This document shows, in pieces, positions 1 through 7,982 of a DNA stretch of 28,729 bases. The stretch covers positions 1 through 28,729 of the forward strand of contig DASQLD010000601.1 in NCBI GenBank assembly GCA_035630195.1, read 5' to 3'. A program made the translations under genes and the position numbers. The notes beneath the pieces were generated by a model that was given only the letters and a program-made list of their open reading frames with translations, had not been told where the DNA came from and searched no databases. Position 1 is the stretch's first letter. Every line of letters starts with the position of its first letter. Source of the DNA: DASQDN01 sp035630195. Lineage in GTDB: Bacteria > Acidobacteriota > Terriglobia > Bryobacterales > Bryobacteraceae.

Positions 1-456
1 GTCCGCAGGAAACTCCTTGGCAGGATCGAGCGAGGCGACACCTGTCAGGTCGCGTATGGTGAAGGTATATTCGGCGTTATTGAGGCGGCGCAGGACTACT
101 GGCCCTGGATCGCCGGCGTGCGCACGGGCCGCTGTTTTCAAGGCCGCGGAAATAGACGCCAGCAGGCGCTGTTTTTCATCCGTATTTAACTGAGGCATGC
201 CCTTCGGCGGCATCTCTCCGAGCGAAATCTGTTCGGAGACCTTTTGCCAAACCTTCGGATCTTGCGTGAGAGTTTGGAATGACGTGAACCGCTCCAGATT
301 CAAATCGCCAATATGTTTTGCGGCCGAATGACAGGAAAGGCAGTAGCGGCCCACCATTGGGCGGATTTCCCGTTGAAACGAATCGGAATCCGGCTGCCGC
401 TGCTGTCCTCGAAGAGACAGCGTTAGAAGAAGGAGACCGGCCACGACTCGGAACAT
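1..456 (-). CDS. Exported PSCyt1/DUF1587-type cytochrome protein, N-terminal part (runs off the left edge)
   Basis: The reverse strand reads open from the ATG at 456-454 to the window edge, giving 152 residues without a stop. A signal peptide (about 1-18) is followed by a Planctomycetes-cytochrome segment with one c-haem site, C39-L-S-C-H43. A later LGEMPPKGMP segment (around residue 82) supplies the Met that is usual as distal ligand in this family. Residues 122-152 (RRLNNAEYTFTIRDLTGV) match the start of DUF1587, which in known relatives continues into DUF1592/1588/1585 in proteins of roughly 700-900 residues. The role of these exported haem proteins is not established. The start is 40 bp from that of the divergent 497 gene. 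No good ribosome binding site is visible; a weak AGGTG lies upstream. Family call is firm; the remaining length and function are not visible. Confidence 0.9.
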   Translation of the reverse strand, partial: MFRVVAGLLLLTLSLRGQQRQPDSDSFQREIRPMVGRYCLSCHSAAKHIGDLNLERFTSFQTLTQDPKVWQKVSEQISLGEMPPKGMPQLNTDEKQRLLASISAALKTAARAHAGDPGPVVLRRLNNAEYTFTIRDLTGVASLDPAKEFPAD

Positions 457-496
457 AGAGACTGCGCCTGACACCTATTCCACTTTAGTTCAATCT

Positions 497-1882
497 TTGA
501 TTGCGGTATTAATGGCAGCAATGACATTTTTCCGCTCGGCGCCGCTTCTTCTCGCCATCGCGGTGGCATTCGCGGCGGAACCGCTGCGGATAGCCACGTT
601 TCAGGTGGACGTGACGCCACCCTTAGGCTCGCCACTTTGCTGCTCGGCCGGAGTGAAGCCCGCCGAGCAGATCGTTGATCCGCTCTCCGCTCGCGGCATC
701 ATTCTGATTGGCCCTCAGAAGTCAATCGTTCTTGTCGCGGTTGATTGGGAAGGCATTGCCAATGAGGGATGGGATGAGTGGCGGCGAGCAATCGCCGCGG
801 CGGCAAACACTGACAGCGATCACGTCAGCGTCCACACTTTGCACCAGCATGACGCCCCAGGATACGATCCGACCGCGGAAAAGATCCTGAAGAAACATGG
901 TCTAGCCGCCAAGCTGTACGAGCCGAACTTCATGCGATCTATGATCAAACGGGTTGCTGAAGCGGTGCGCGAGGCGGCCCGAACACCGCAGATTGTAACT
1001 CACCTCGGCTTGGGACGCGCAAAGGTGAAGGAAGTCGCCTCGAGTCGGCGCGTGCTCGGCCCGGATGGCAAAGTGAAACACGTTCGGTTCAGTGCCAGCC
1101 GAATCCCGGAAGCCAGGGAGGCGCCGGAAGGTGTGATCGATCCATTTGTCAGGGTAGTTAGTTTCTGGAACCAGAATCGGCCACTCGTATCGATAACCTA
1201 CTACGCGACTCATCCCCAAAGCTACTATGGCCAGGGCGGAGTCAGCGCAGACTTTGTGGGTATGGCCAGGAGTATGCGCGAGGCGGAATTGCCTATTGCG
1301 CACATTCACTTCAACGGCGCAGGTGGAAATGTAGCCGCTGGCAAATACAACGATGGTTCGCCATCGATGCGGCCGATCCTGGCTCGTCGCCTTGCAGACA
1401 GCATGAAAGCGGCCTGGGAATCCATGGCGAAGACACCCATCAAAGCCGCCGACGTGAGTTGGCGATCGCTACCAGTGGCGCTGCCCGTTGCCGACGCGAT
1501 CCGAAATCAGGAACGATTGCGCGCTCTCATCACGGACCCAGCCCAACCCATTCGCAACCGTTTGACGGCTGGGCGCGATCTCGCGTTCGTCCAGCAGCGT
1601 GCGGCCAACAGAAAGATTCCACTGTTTCTGCTGATTCTCGGAGGAGCCCGCATCATTCACATGCCAGGCGAGCTGTTTGTAGAGTATCAGCTAGCAGCAC
1701 AGGAGATGAAGCCTGACAGCTTTATTGCGATGGCCGCGTATGGTGATTACGGTCCCGGCTACATTGGCACGCGCATCGCTTACTCGCAAGGAGGTTATGA
1801 GACTGGTTCCGTATCCCGAACAGCGCCCGAAGTGGAAGAGGTCTTATTGCCGGCTCTTAGGGAATTGTTGTCGGCGAGATAG
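497..1882 (+). CDS. Exported neutral/alkaline ceramidase-like protein, short form
   Basis: 461 residues from a TTG at 497. In-frame ATGs at 512 and 521 are equally plausible; none has a clear ribosome binding site, and the ATG at 521 gives the cleanest signal peptide (hydrophobic stretch ending near AFAAEP). Family hallmarks seen: RIATFQVDVTPPLG at the mature N-terminus; a histidine cluster HTLHQHDAPG (H113, H116, H118) where neutral ceramidases have a Zn-binding His motif; ATHPQSYYG (H239); FNGAGGNVAAG; a late MPGELF; and AAYGDYGPGYIG (about 414-424) where the family has its Tyr ligand loop. Characterised enzymes cleave the amide bond of ceramide and are about 650-700 residues with a C-terminal Ig-like domain, which is absent here. 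Acidobacterial and planctomycetal relatives of this short type are usually annotated only as ceramidase-like. Amidase activity is inferred, and the substrate may not be ceramide. Confidence 0.88.
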   Translation: MIAVLMAAMTFFRSAPLLLAIAVAFAAEPLRIATFQVDVTPPLGSPLCCSAGVKPAEQIVDPLSARGIILIGPQKSIVLVAVDWEGIANEGWDEWRRAIAAAANTDSDHVSVHTLHQHDAPGYDPTAEKILKKHGLAAKLYEPNFMRSMIKRVAEAVREAARTPQIVTHLGLGRAKVKEVASSRRVLGPDGKVKHVRFSASRIPEAREAPEGVIDPFVRVVSFWNQNRPLVSITYYATHPQSYYGQGGVSADFVGMARSMREAELPIAHIHFNGAGGNVAAGKYNDGSPSMRPILARRLADSMKAAWESMAKTPIKAADVSWRSLPVALPVADAIRNQERLRALITDPAQPIRNRLTAGRDLAFVQQRAANRKIPLFLLILGGARIIHMPGELFVEYQLAAQEMKPDSFIAMAAYGDYGPGYIGTRIAYSQGGYETGSVSRTAPEVEEVLLPALRELLSAR

Positions 1883-1954
1883 TAACTTCCATGTTCATAA
1901 TCTGTTCCAACTGGCGGAAACAAAGTGGCTAGATTTCATGGCTTAGACCGAAAG

Positions 1955-1983
1955 TACTAAGGCACTACTAAGAAAGTACTAGA
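1955..1983 (+). promoter_or_regulatory. Three TACTA direct repeats at 11-bp spacing (possible activator site)
   Basis: TACTAAG at 1955-1961, TACTAAG at 1966-1972 and TACTAGA at 1977-1983 are heptamers separated by exactly 4 bp (period 11). The array ends 7 bp before the -35 box at 1991. Tandem 7+4 arrays are characteristic of PhoB/OmpR-type and SARP-type winged-helix activators. Which protein binds, if any, is unknown; no response regulator is encoded in this window. Confidence 0.5.
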
Positions 1984-1990
1984 AATCTTG

Positions 1991-2019
1991 TTGAAACCTA
2001 CCATGACTCGACATATGAT
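1991..2019 (+). promoter_or_regulatory. Sigma70-type promoter of the TonB receptor gene
   Basis: TTGAAA (1991-1996), a 17-bp spacer and TATGAT (2014-2019) form a near-consensus promoter. Transcription would start near 2026, leaving a leader of about 35 nt before the ATG at 2061. The only other nearby element is the palindrome at 2019-2029, which overlaps the last base of the -10 box and the probable start site. Confidence 0.65.
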
Positions 2020-2029
2020 GGTCTGACCA
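2019..2029. promoter_or_regulatory. FadR-like operator TGGTCTGACCA (perfect palindrome)
   Basis: A perfect inverted repeat, TGGTC-T-GACCA, matching the TGGTC-N-GACCA core recognised by FadR-subfamily GntR regulators. It sits on the -10/+1 region, the position expected for a repressor. The identical 15-mer ATGGTCTGACCACTG (2018-2032) recurs at 21728-21742, next to a FadR-family gene in this window. Confidence 0.7.
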
Positions 2030-2050
2030 CTGACCCGTACAGTGATAGAG

Positions 2051-2061
2051 AGGTTAGACCA
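2051..2061. promoter_or_regulatory. Possible second, degenerate operator at the start codon
   Basis: AGGTTAGACCA keeps the GACCA half-site and matches the operator at 8 of 11 positions. Its centre is 32 bp, about three helical turns, from the centre of the 2019-2029 palindrome. It overlaps the tail of the ribosome binding site (AGAGAGG at 2047-2053) and the A of the ATG. The purine-rich RBS contributes some of the match, so chance is a real alternative. Confidence 0.25.
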
Positions 2062-5000
2062 TGTTTATGTCATCCTTCATACGTCTTTTGACGATATTGT
2101 TTGCGATCTCATCAGCGCTAATTGCACAGACTGACAACGGAACGATTCGCGGAACCGTGCAGGACAGCTCAGGCGCGGCGATTGGAGGAGCGAGCATAAC
2201 CGCCACCAACGTCGCAACGGGCGTCGGAATGCGGACTGTAACCGGGGATGCCGGAAATTACAGTGTTCCTCAAGTTCGCGCCGGTATATACACCGTGGAA
2301 GTCGAACAAACGGGCTTTAAGAAGCTGATTCGAGAGAATGTGCGTGTGGAGGTTGCGGGAGTTACCGCACTTGACATGACGCTTGAAGTTGGCGGCGTGA
2401 CGGAGTCCGTCACAGTCAGCGCTGCCGCGCCTCAACTGAAATCCGAGAGCAGCGTAGTCAGCACTAGTGTCAACCCAAAAGCCTTTTTAGACTTGCCTTT
2501 GAATGCGGCGGGCGGCCGAGCGGCTGAATCGTTTATTTTCCTGGCGCCTGGCACAACCGGCGATACCTTCAACGCTCACATAAACGGCAGCCAGACCCTT
2601 TCAAAAGAGATCCAGATTGAAGGCATCACAATGACCACGGCGGAGGTAGGTGGAGATCCTCGAGTGCTGACACTACCTCCCGATGCCATTCAGGAGTTTT
2701 CTCTTGCCACCGGCGTGTACTCCGCCGAGTTTGGAAACACTGGGGGCGGCATCGAGCGATTCACGATTCGTTCCGGCACGAACGATTTCCACGGAAGCGC
2801 CTATGAATTCCTGCGTAACGACAAACTGAATGCGCGCGGATTTTTCAACAGTTCGCGATCCGTTTTGCGACAGAACGAGTATGGAGCGAGCATAGGCGGT
2901 CCGATCTGGATTCCGAAAGTCTACAACGGCCGGAACCGAAGCTTCTTCTTCTTCAACGTCAACTATTACAAGTTCCGATCGGGGGCGATCAACCAAACTG
3001 CTTCGGTACCGACCGCCGCGTTCAAGAGAGGCGACCTATCCGAACTCCGGAATCCCGACGGAAGCTTGATCCAACTCTACGATCCGAATACTACGCGCTG
3101 TGATGCGGCAGGGAATTGTACGCGCGATCCGTTTCCCAACAACATCATCCCGGCCAACCGAATCAGTAGCGTTTCCAGGGCAATTTTAGGCTACGTTCCG
3201 GACCCGTCACTGCCGGGTATTTTGAATAATTACGCTGCAACTGGGACACAAAGAACTGACAACCGCAACTATACGATGAAGTTGGACCATACGATCAATT
3301 CGTCCCATCGGATCAGCGGCAGCTATAACAACGGACTCAGCGCGGATAACGGTCCTTTCGCGCCTTTACCGCACCCAATTGCCAATACTCGCGCAAGCGA
3401 CCCTGGGGCTGGTCAGAACACAGTTCGCTTTTCTTACGATTGGACCATCAGTCCCACTGTGTTGAACCACTTTGGCGCTGGTTTTACACGTCAAAAGCAA
3501 CTGCTGGTTGCAGAGGAGCAGGGACAAGGCTGGGGCGAAAAGCTAGGACTTGGCGGTGTAAACAATGGGCCCTTCCCGGTCGTCTTCATCGCGCCTTTCA
3601 CGGAATGGGGAAACAACCAGGACTTGCTTTCGACGATCTCGGCCACATGGGCGTTTGCCGATAGCCTCTCTATGGTGGTCGGCAAGCATAACCTGAAGTT
3701 CGGCGTCGATTACCGCCGCTATCAGAACAATTTCCGGCAGGGCGAGCGCACCGGAGCTTTTAATTTTAGTCGAAACGAAACCGCATTCCCCACAGCCGAC
3801 CGGCGTGCATCCACAGGCAACGCATTTGCCAGTTTTCTGCTCGGACAAGTCGATAACGGAAGTTTGTTGATCAATGAAGTTACGCGAGGGATGCGCTTTC
3901 CCTACTTCGCCACTTACGTTCAGGACGATTGGAAAATCAGCAGCAAAGTGACGCTGAATCTCGGCCTGCGATGGGATCTATATCTTCCCATCACCGAAGT
4001 GAACGACAACTACTCGATCATGGATCCATTCACGCCTAACCCGGCGGCGGGCGGCCGACTCGGCGCACTCGTCTTCGCGGGTGAGGGACCTGGCCGCTCG
4101 GGGCGAAAACGTCTGACGGACGGAGTGTCCTATAACAACTTCGGTCCGGCGCTTGGCCTTGCCTGGTCGGTCACGCCAAAGACTGTGATCCGGACTGGAT
4201 ATCAGATTAGTTACTATCAGACCGGCGCCCTCGGTGGCGGCAACGCGAAGCCACCATCTTTTGGCTTTACCGCTAATCCGACGTTCTTCTCGCAGGACCA
4301 AGGGATTACGCCAGCATTTAATTGGGACAATGGATTCCCTCAGAATTTCCAGCGCCCCCCCATCATCGATCCCGGGTTCGGAGTTGGCAGTTCGACGACC
4401 ATGTGGAATGTTAGCGCGATCGAGCCGTCGTACACGCAAAGTTTCACGTTCGATACTCAGTGGCAGCTTGCGCAGGACTGGTTGCTGGATATCGGCTGGG
4501 TCGGTTCGAAAGCAACCCGGCTGAGCACCGGTGTTTTCAATATCAACCAAGTCGATCCGCAATACTTGCGGTTGGGGAATCTGCTGACCAGACCGATCGA
4601 CGATCCACTTGTAGCCGCTGCCGGGTTCGGGCGGCCGTATCCTGGATTTCAAGGCAGTCTGGCCCAATCATTGAGGCCATTCCCGCAGTACAACAACATC
4701 GATACGAATCGTTCTGAGAACGTCGGAAACTCCACGTATCATTCGCTGCAGGCAAAGGTAGAGAAGCAGTTCAGCGGCGGTCTCTTTCTGCTCTCCTCCT
4801 ATACATGGAGCAAGACCATTACGGATTCCTCCTCGGCCCTGTCTGGCTTCTTCTCAACTAGTGCGCGCGACCACTATAACCGGCGACTCGAGAAGGCGTT
4901 ATCTGTCTTCGATGTTCCACACCGCGCCGTTATGGCGTTTAATTATGAGTTGCCGATCGGACCAGGAAAGCCGGTGGGCAACGTAAAGGGCGTGGTTGGG

Positions 5001-5474
5001 GCGATCATCGGCGGATGGCAGGTGAATGGGGTCTTGAACTATCAATCGGGGACACCGATCGGAGTAGGGGTGAACAATACGCTGCCGTTGTTTAACAGTC
5101 GCAATTTGCCGAATGTTGTGTCCGGAGGCTCACCTATCGTGGTTGACAAAAGCAACTTCGATCCCGCGAAGGACGTTCTGTTGAATAGCGCAGCCTTCAG
5201 TGAGCCGGCGGCGTTCACTTACGGCAATGCTCCCTCGGTTCTGTCGAACGCCCGCAACTTCAAGCTCTTCAATGAGGATTTTGGAATCATGAAGCGTACG
5301 TTCATCAACGAAACGATGAACATCGAGTTTCGATTCGAAATGTTCAATGCATTCAATCGAGTTCGCTTCGGTGATCCTGCAACGAATTTGAGCGATCCCT
5401 TCAACTTCGGCAAAGTAACGTCACAGGCCAATACACCTAGAACTGCTCAGGGAGCGCTGAAATTTGTCTTCTGA
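2061..5474 (+). CDS. TonB-dependent receptor, Oar-like, with carboxypeptidase-regulatory domain
   Basis: 1,137 residues. The ATG at 2061 has a good RBS (AGAGAGG at 2047-2053, 7 bp away). A signal peptide ends near ALIAQ (residue 22). Residues about 27-110 form a carboxypeptidase-regulatory-like beta-sandwich (GTIRGTVQDSSGAAIGGASI...AGIYTVEV). A plug-like region follows (about 125-235, including LPPDAIQEFSLATGVYSAEF), then a long beta-barrel with the family signature YEFLRNDKLNARGFF and the outer-membrane C-terminal signature ending in phenylalanine (ALKFVF). Such receptors import large ligands, often oligosaccharides, with energy from TonB/ExbBD; no TonB box was identified and no SusD-type partner is present. 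It has its own promoter with a FadR-like operator and is followed by a strong hairpin, so it is probably transcribed at a higher level than the genes downstream. Ligand unknown. Confidence 0.95.
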   Translation: MFMSSFIRLLTILFAISSALIAQTDNGTIRGTVQDSSGAAIGGASITATNVATGVGMRTVTGDAGNYSVPQVRAGIYTVEVEQTGFKKLIRENVRVEVAGVTALDMTLEVGGVTESVTVSAAAPQLKSESSVVSTSVNPKAFLDLPLNAAGGRAAESFIFLAPGTTGDTFNAHINGSQTLSKEIQIEGITMTTAEVGGDPRVLTLPPDAIQEFSLATGVYSAEFGNTGGGIERFTIRSGTNDFHGSAYEFLRNDKLNARGFFNSSRSVLRQNEYGASIGGPIWIPKVYNGRNRSFFFFNVNYYKFRSGAINQTASVPTAAFKRGDLSELRNPDGSLIQLYDPNTTRCDAAGNCTRDPFPNNIIPANRISSVSRAILGYVPDPSLPGILNNYAATGTQRTDNRNYTMKLDHTINSSHRISGSYNNGLSADNGPFAPLPHPIANTRASDPGAGQNTVRFSYDWTISPTVLNHFGAGFTRQKQLLVAEEQGQGWGEKLGLGGVNNGPFPVVFIAPFTEWGNNQDLLSTISATWAFADSLSMVVGKHNLKFGVDYRRYQNNFRQGERTGAFNFSRNETAFPTADRRASTGNAFASFLLGQVDNGSLLINEVTRGMRFPYFATYVQDDWKISSKVTLNLGLRWDLYLPITEVNDNYSIMDPFTPNPAAGGRLGALVFAGEGPGRSGRKRLTDGVSYNNFGPALGLAWSVTPKTVIRTGYQISYYQTGALGGGNAKPPSFGFTANPTFFSQDQGITPAFNWDNGFPQNFQRPPIIDPGFGVGSSTTMWNVSAIEPSYTQSFTFDTQWQLAQDWLLDIGWVGSKATRLSTGVFNINQVDPQYLRLGNLLTRPIDDPLVAAAGFGRPYPGFQGSLAQSLRPFPQYNNIDTNRSENVGNSTYHSLQAKVEKQFSGGLFLLSSYTWSKTITDSSSALSGFFSTSARDHYNRRLEKALSVFDVPHRAVMAFNYELPIGPGKPVGNVKGVVGAIIGGWQVNGVLNYQSGTPIGVGVNNTLPLFNSRNLPNVVSGGSPIVVDKSNFDPAKDVLLNSAAFSEPAAFTYGNAPSVLSNARNFKLFNEDFGIMKRTFINETMNIEFRFEMFNAFNRVRFGDPATNLSDPFNFGKVTSQANTPRTAQGALKFVF

Positions 5475-5475
5475 A

Positions 5476-5506
5476 CTAAGGGGCAGCCCTTCCGGCTGCC
5501 CCTTAG
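5476..5506 (+). terminator. Strong hairpin after the TonB receptor gene
   Basis: CTAAGGGGCAGCC (5476-5488), loop CTTCC and GGCTGCCCCTTAG (5494-5506) make a perfect 13-bp stem starting one base after the stop codon. No T-run follows, so it is not a textbook intrinsic terminator. It may act as an attenuator or as a 3' end stabiliser separating the receptor from the genes downstream. Confidence 0.6.
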
Positions 5507-5514
5507 CGATAGAC

Positions 5515-5525
5515 TGGTCAGAGCA
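5515..5525. promoter_or_regulatory. Degenerate FadR-like operator before the DUF1549 gene
   Basis: TGGTCAGAGCA differs from the ideal TGGTC-N-GACCA at one arm position. The flanking CACTG shared by the two perfect sites is also present (12 of 15 with ATGGTCTGACCACTG over 5514-5528). It lies immediately before the GTG start at 5528. No convincing promoter is seen in the 53-bp gap, so it could act as a roadblock or be a decayed site. Confidence 0.4.
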
Positions 5526-5527
5526 CT

Positions 5528-7981
5528 GTGTCCGCTTTGCTTCATCTCTTTTTGCTTGCGCTGGTATGCGATTCGCTGATAGCGGCAACCTTGGTCGGCT
5601 TGCGGATTGTCCCCCCTGATGTTGTACTGGCGGGAGCCGGCCGTTCCCAGAAGTTTCTTGTCCTGGCGCGCGATGCAGATGGCAATGAAAAAGATGTCAC
5701 TGCGACTGCGCAGGTTCGTTCTTCGGCTCCCGATGTTGTCGCTGTTGATTCCCGGCTGAGTGTATTTACTGCGCGCAGTCATGGTCAGGTCAACATCCAA
5801 GCCACGGTGTCCGGTATCCAAACTTCCGCAACGATACGTGTGGCGGACAGTCCTTCCGAGTTGGCGGTCCAGTTTTCCCCCGACGTCATCTCAGTTCTAA
5901 CGATCAAAGGATGTAATAGCTCCGGTTGTCACGGGTCCCCGGCCGGTCAGAATGGATTTCGTCTTTCGCTCTTCGGATATGACGTTGCCGCTGATCGAGA
6001 CATGATCCTTAAAGCCCACGGGCGGCGCCGTGTCGACATCGTCAAGCCGGAGAACAGTCTTCTCCTTAGGAAACCTTTGTTTGAAATCGCTCATGGCGGC
6101 GGGCGCCTGTTAACGAAAGATTCGGACGAGTATAAAACTCTTCTCAGCTGGCTGCAGCAGGGCGGAAAACTCGATTCCGATGGCGCTCGGGTTTCGACGA
6201 TTGAGCTCTATCCATCGGAACAAGTCCTGACGGGTAAGGGAACTCGGATACGCGTTGTCGTATTGGGAAGGCTCTCCGACGGAACGACTCGGGACATGAC
6301 TGGAGAAGTGCGGTATTCCAGCACCGATGAAGTTACCGCGGCGGTAAAGCTGGATGGCGAGATCATAGCAGGAGAAAGCGGTATTGCTACGGTCTTCGCG
6401 CGAGGAATGGGCAGGTCGGCGGCGATCCAGGTTAGCGTCGTTCACCAGCCGGCCGGAGAAGATTTTCCGAAGTTGCAGGACAACAATTTCATCGACGAAC
6501 TGACTTATAAGATGCAGCGAAAGCTGAACGTGCGTCCGGCGCCATTGTGCTCGGATCGTGAGTTCGTCCGACGGGTGTTCCTTGACAGCATCGGGACCTT
6601 GCCTACGCCGGAGGAGGTTGATCTTTTTGTGAAGGATGTCGATCCTGCAAAACGGTCGAAGTTGATCGATTCCCTTCTACGTCGCCCGGAATATGCGGAC
6701 TTCTGGACTGTGAAGTTCGAGGACTGGTTTCGGAATAATCAGTTGAACTCCCAGGGTCGCTCGATGGGAATCTTCAAGGAATGGATACAGGAATGGCTGT
6801 CGGAAGATCGCCCCTACGATCAGGTTGTCCGCAAACTGATCACGAGCAAAGGTGATACATTCCGCAACCCAGCCGCGAACTTCTGGCACCCCGCGGCTGA
6901 CTTCATGTTGAAGAAGTTTGATCTCAAGAAGGTCACTCCTACTGTCTCCCGCTTGTTTCTGGGTGTCCGACTCGAATGCGCGGAGTGCCACAATCATCCG
7001 TTAGAGAACTTCACTCAAGACGATTTCTACGGGATGTCAGCATTTTTCGGGCGTATGCGGGTGAAGCATGGAACCGCGGAGTATCGCCGAACTTGGTACC
7101 TCGACGAAGATGCAGACGTGGAGCATCCAGTCACGAAGAAGCCCGTAGCGCCCAAGTTCTTGAATGGATCGGAACCGCAATTCGAACGCGAGGAGGATCG
7201 ACGCATCGCGTTCGCTGACTGGTTGACGTCTCCTGAAAACCCGTACTTTGCGCGGGCCACGGTGAACCGCATCTGGAATGAATACTTCCAGACTGGGATC
7301 GTTGAGCCCTTCGACGATTTTCGCTCCACCAATCCGCCGACGAACCGCGCGCTGCTGGATCGACTGGCTAGTCACTTCGCAGACAGCGGCTTCCGTCTTA
7401 AGTCGCTGCATCGCACGATCTTGAACTCTCGAACCTATCAGCTGTCCTCTCGTCGGGAGAAGGGCGGCAACGGTCCGCTCGAGCGCATGTTGTTTGCGGG
7501 ATATCAGCCGAGACAACTCACTGCTGAGATCCTGCTCGACGCCATAAGCCAAGTGACGGGAGCGCCGCATGAGTTCGGCAATTATCCCAGAGGAACGCGC
7601 GCGATGGAAGTTCACGTCCCAGACCAACCGGACTACTTTCTGGTGACCTTTGGACTGCCGCGTCGAGACGTTCTGTGTGAGCGGGCGAAGTCGCCTACTC
7701 TGGGCCAAGCGCTTCACATGATCAATGGCGCCACGATCCTTCAGAAAGTCCAGGCGGAGCGGAACATCCTGAGTGAGTTTTTGAGTAAGGGCTGGACCGA
7801 CGATCGAATCACTGAAGCCGTGTATCAGCGGGCCTACTCGCGTCCGCCATCAGATAGGGAGACTCGTGCGATCGATGAGTTTATCGGGACCGAAATTGCA
7901 GCCGGGCGGTCGCGGCGTCGGGCGCTTGAAGGTGTTTTGTGGACTGTACTCAACTCCATGGAATTCAAAGTGAATCACTGA
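5528..7981 (+). CDS. Exported Ig-like / cytochrome / DUF1549-DUF1553 protein
   Basis: 817 residues from a GTG with no obvious RBS; the start is chosen because it gives a signal peptide (about 1-20). Order of parts: a bacterial Ig-like (Big_2-type) domain at about 22-105; a haem-like segment with C129-NSSG-C134-H135, a CX4CH spacing that is usual for this subfamily, followed by GFRLSLFGYD; a second Ig-like domain at about 222-308; DUF1549 from about 318; a second haem-like motif C484-A-E-C-H488 with the typical CHNHP; and DUF1553 from about 557 (FADWLTSPENPYFARATVNRIW). These domains come from Planctomycetes and Acidobacteriota surface proteins whose reaction is unknown. It is 1 bp from the DUF1501 gene, with which this family is habitually paired, and is very likely cotranscribed with it. 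Confidence 0.93.
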   Translation: MSALLHLFLLALVCDSLIAATLVGLRIVPPDVVLAGAGRSQKFLVLARDADGNEKDVTATAQVRSSAPDVVAVDSRLSVFTARSHGQVNIQATVSGIQTSATIRVADSPSELAVQFSPDVISVLTIKGCNSSGCHGSPAGQNGFRLSLFGYDVAADRDMILKAHGRRRVDIVKPENSLLLRKPLFEIAHGGGRLLTKDSDEYKTLLSWLQQGGKLDSDGARVSTIELYPSEQVLTGKGTRIRVVVLGRLSDGTTRDMTGEVRYSSTDEVTAAVKLDGEIIAGESGIATVFARGMGRSAAIQVSVVHQPAGEDFPKLQDNNFIDELTYKMQRKLNVRPAPLCSDREFVRRVFLDSIGTLPTPEEVDLFVKDVDPAKRSKLIDSLLRRPEYADFWTVKFEDWFRNNQLNSQGRSMGIFKEWIQEWLSEDRPYDQVVRKLITSKGDTFRNPAANFWHPAADFMLKKFDLKKVTPTVSRLFLGVRLECAECHNHPLENFTQDDFYGMSAFFGRMRVKHGTAEYRRTWYLDEDADVEHPVTKKPVAPKFLNGSEPQFEREEDRRIAFADWLTSPENPYFARATVNRIWNEYFQTGIVEPFDDFRSTNPPTNRALLDRLASHFADSGFRLKSLHRTILNSRTYQLSSRREKGGNGPLERMLFAGYQPRQLTAEILLDAISQVTGAPHEFGNYPRGTRAMEVHVPDQPDYFLVTFGLPRRDVLCERAKSPTLGQALHMINGATILQKVQAERNILSEFLSKGWTDDRITEAVYQRAYSRPPSDRETRAIDEFIGTEIAAGRSRRRALEGVLWTVLNSMEFKVNH

Positions 7982-7982
7982 A

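Noticed and set aside
457..496. Divergent promoter pair between the DUF1587 and ceramidase-like genes
   Set aside because: The 40-bp gap shows no convincing -35/-10 pair on either strand and no operator-like palindrome.
1883..2060. Possible small gene or RNA in the longest gene-free stretch
   Set aside because: No start with an RBS and no stable fold seen; the promoter, repeats and operator account for the region.
3978..4667. Long antisense reading frame (229 codons) inside the first TonB receptor gene
   Set aside because: Arg/Ser-rich translation with no recognisable domain, fully inside a well-supported gene; similar shadows at 7037-7717, 12936-13592 and 24442-25206 were dropped for the same reason.
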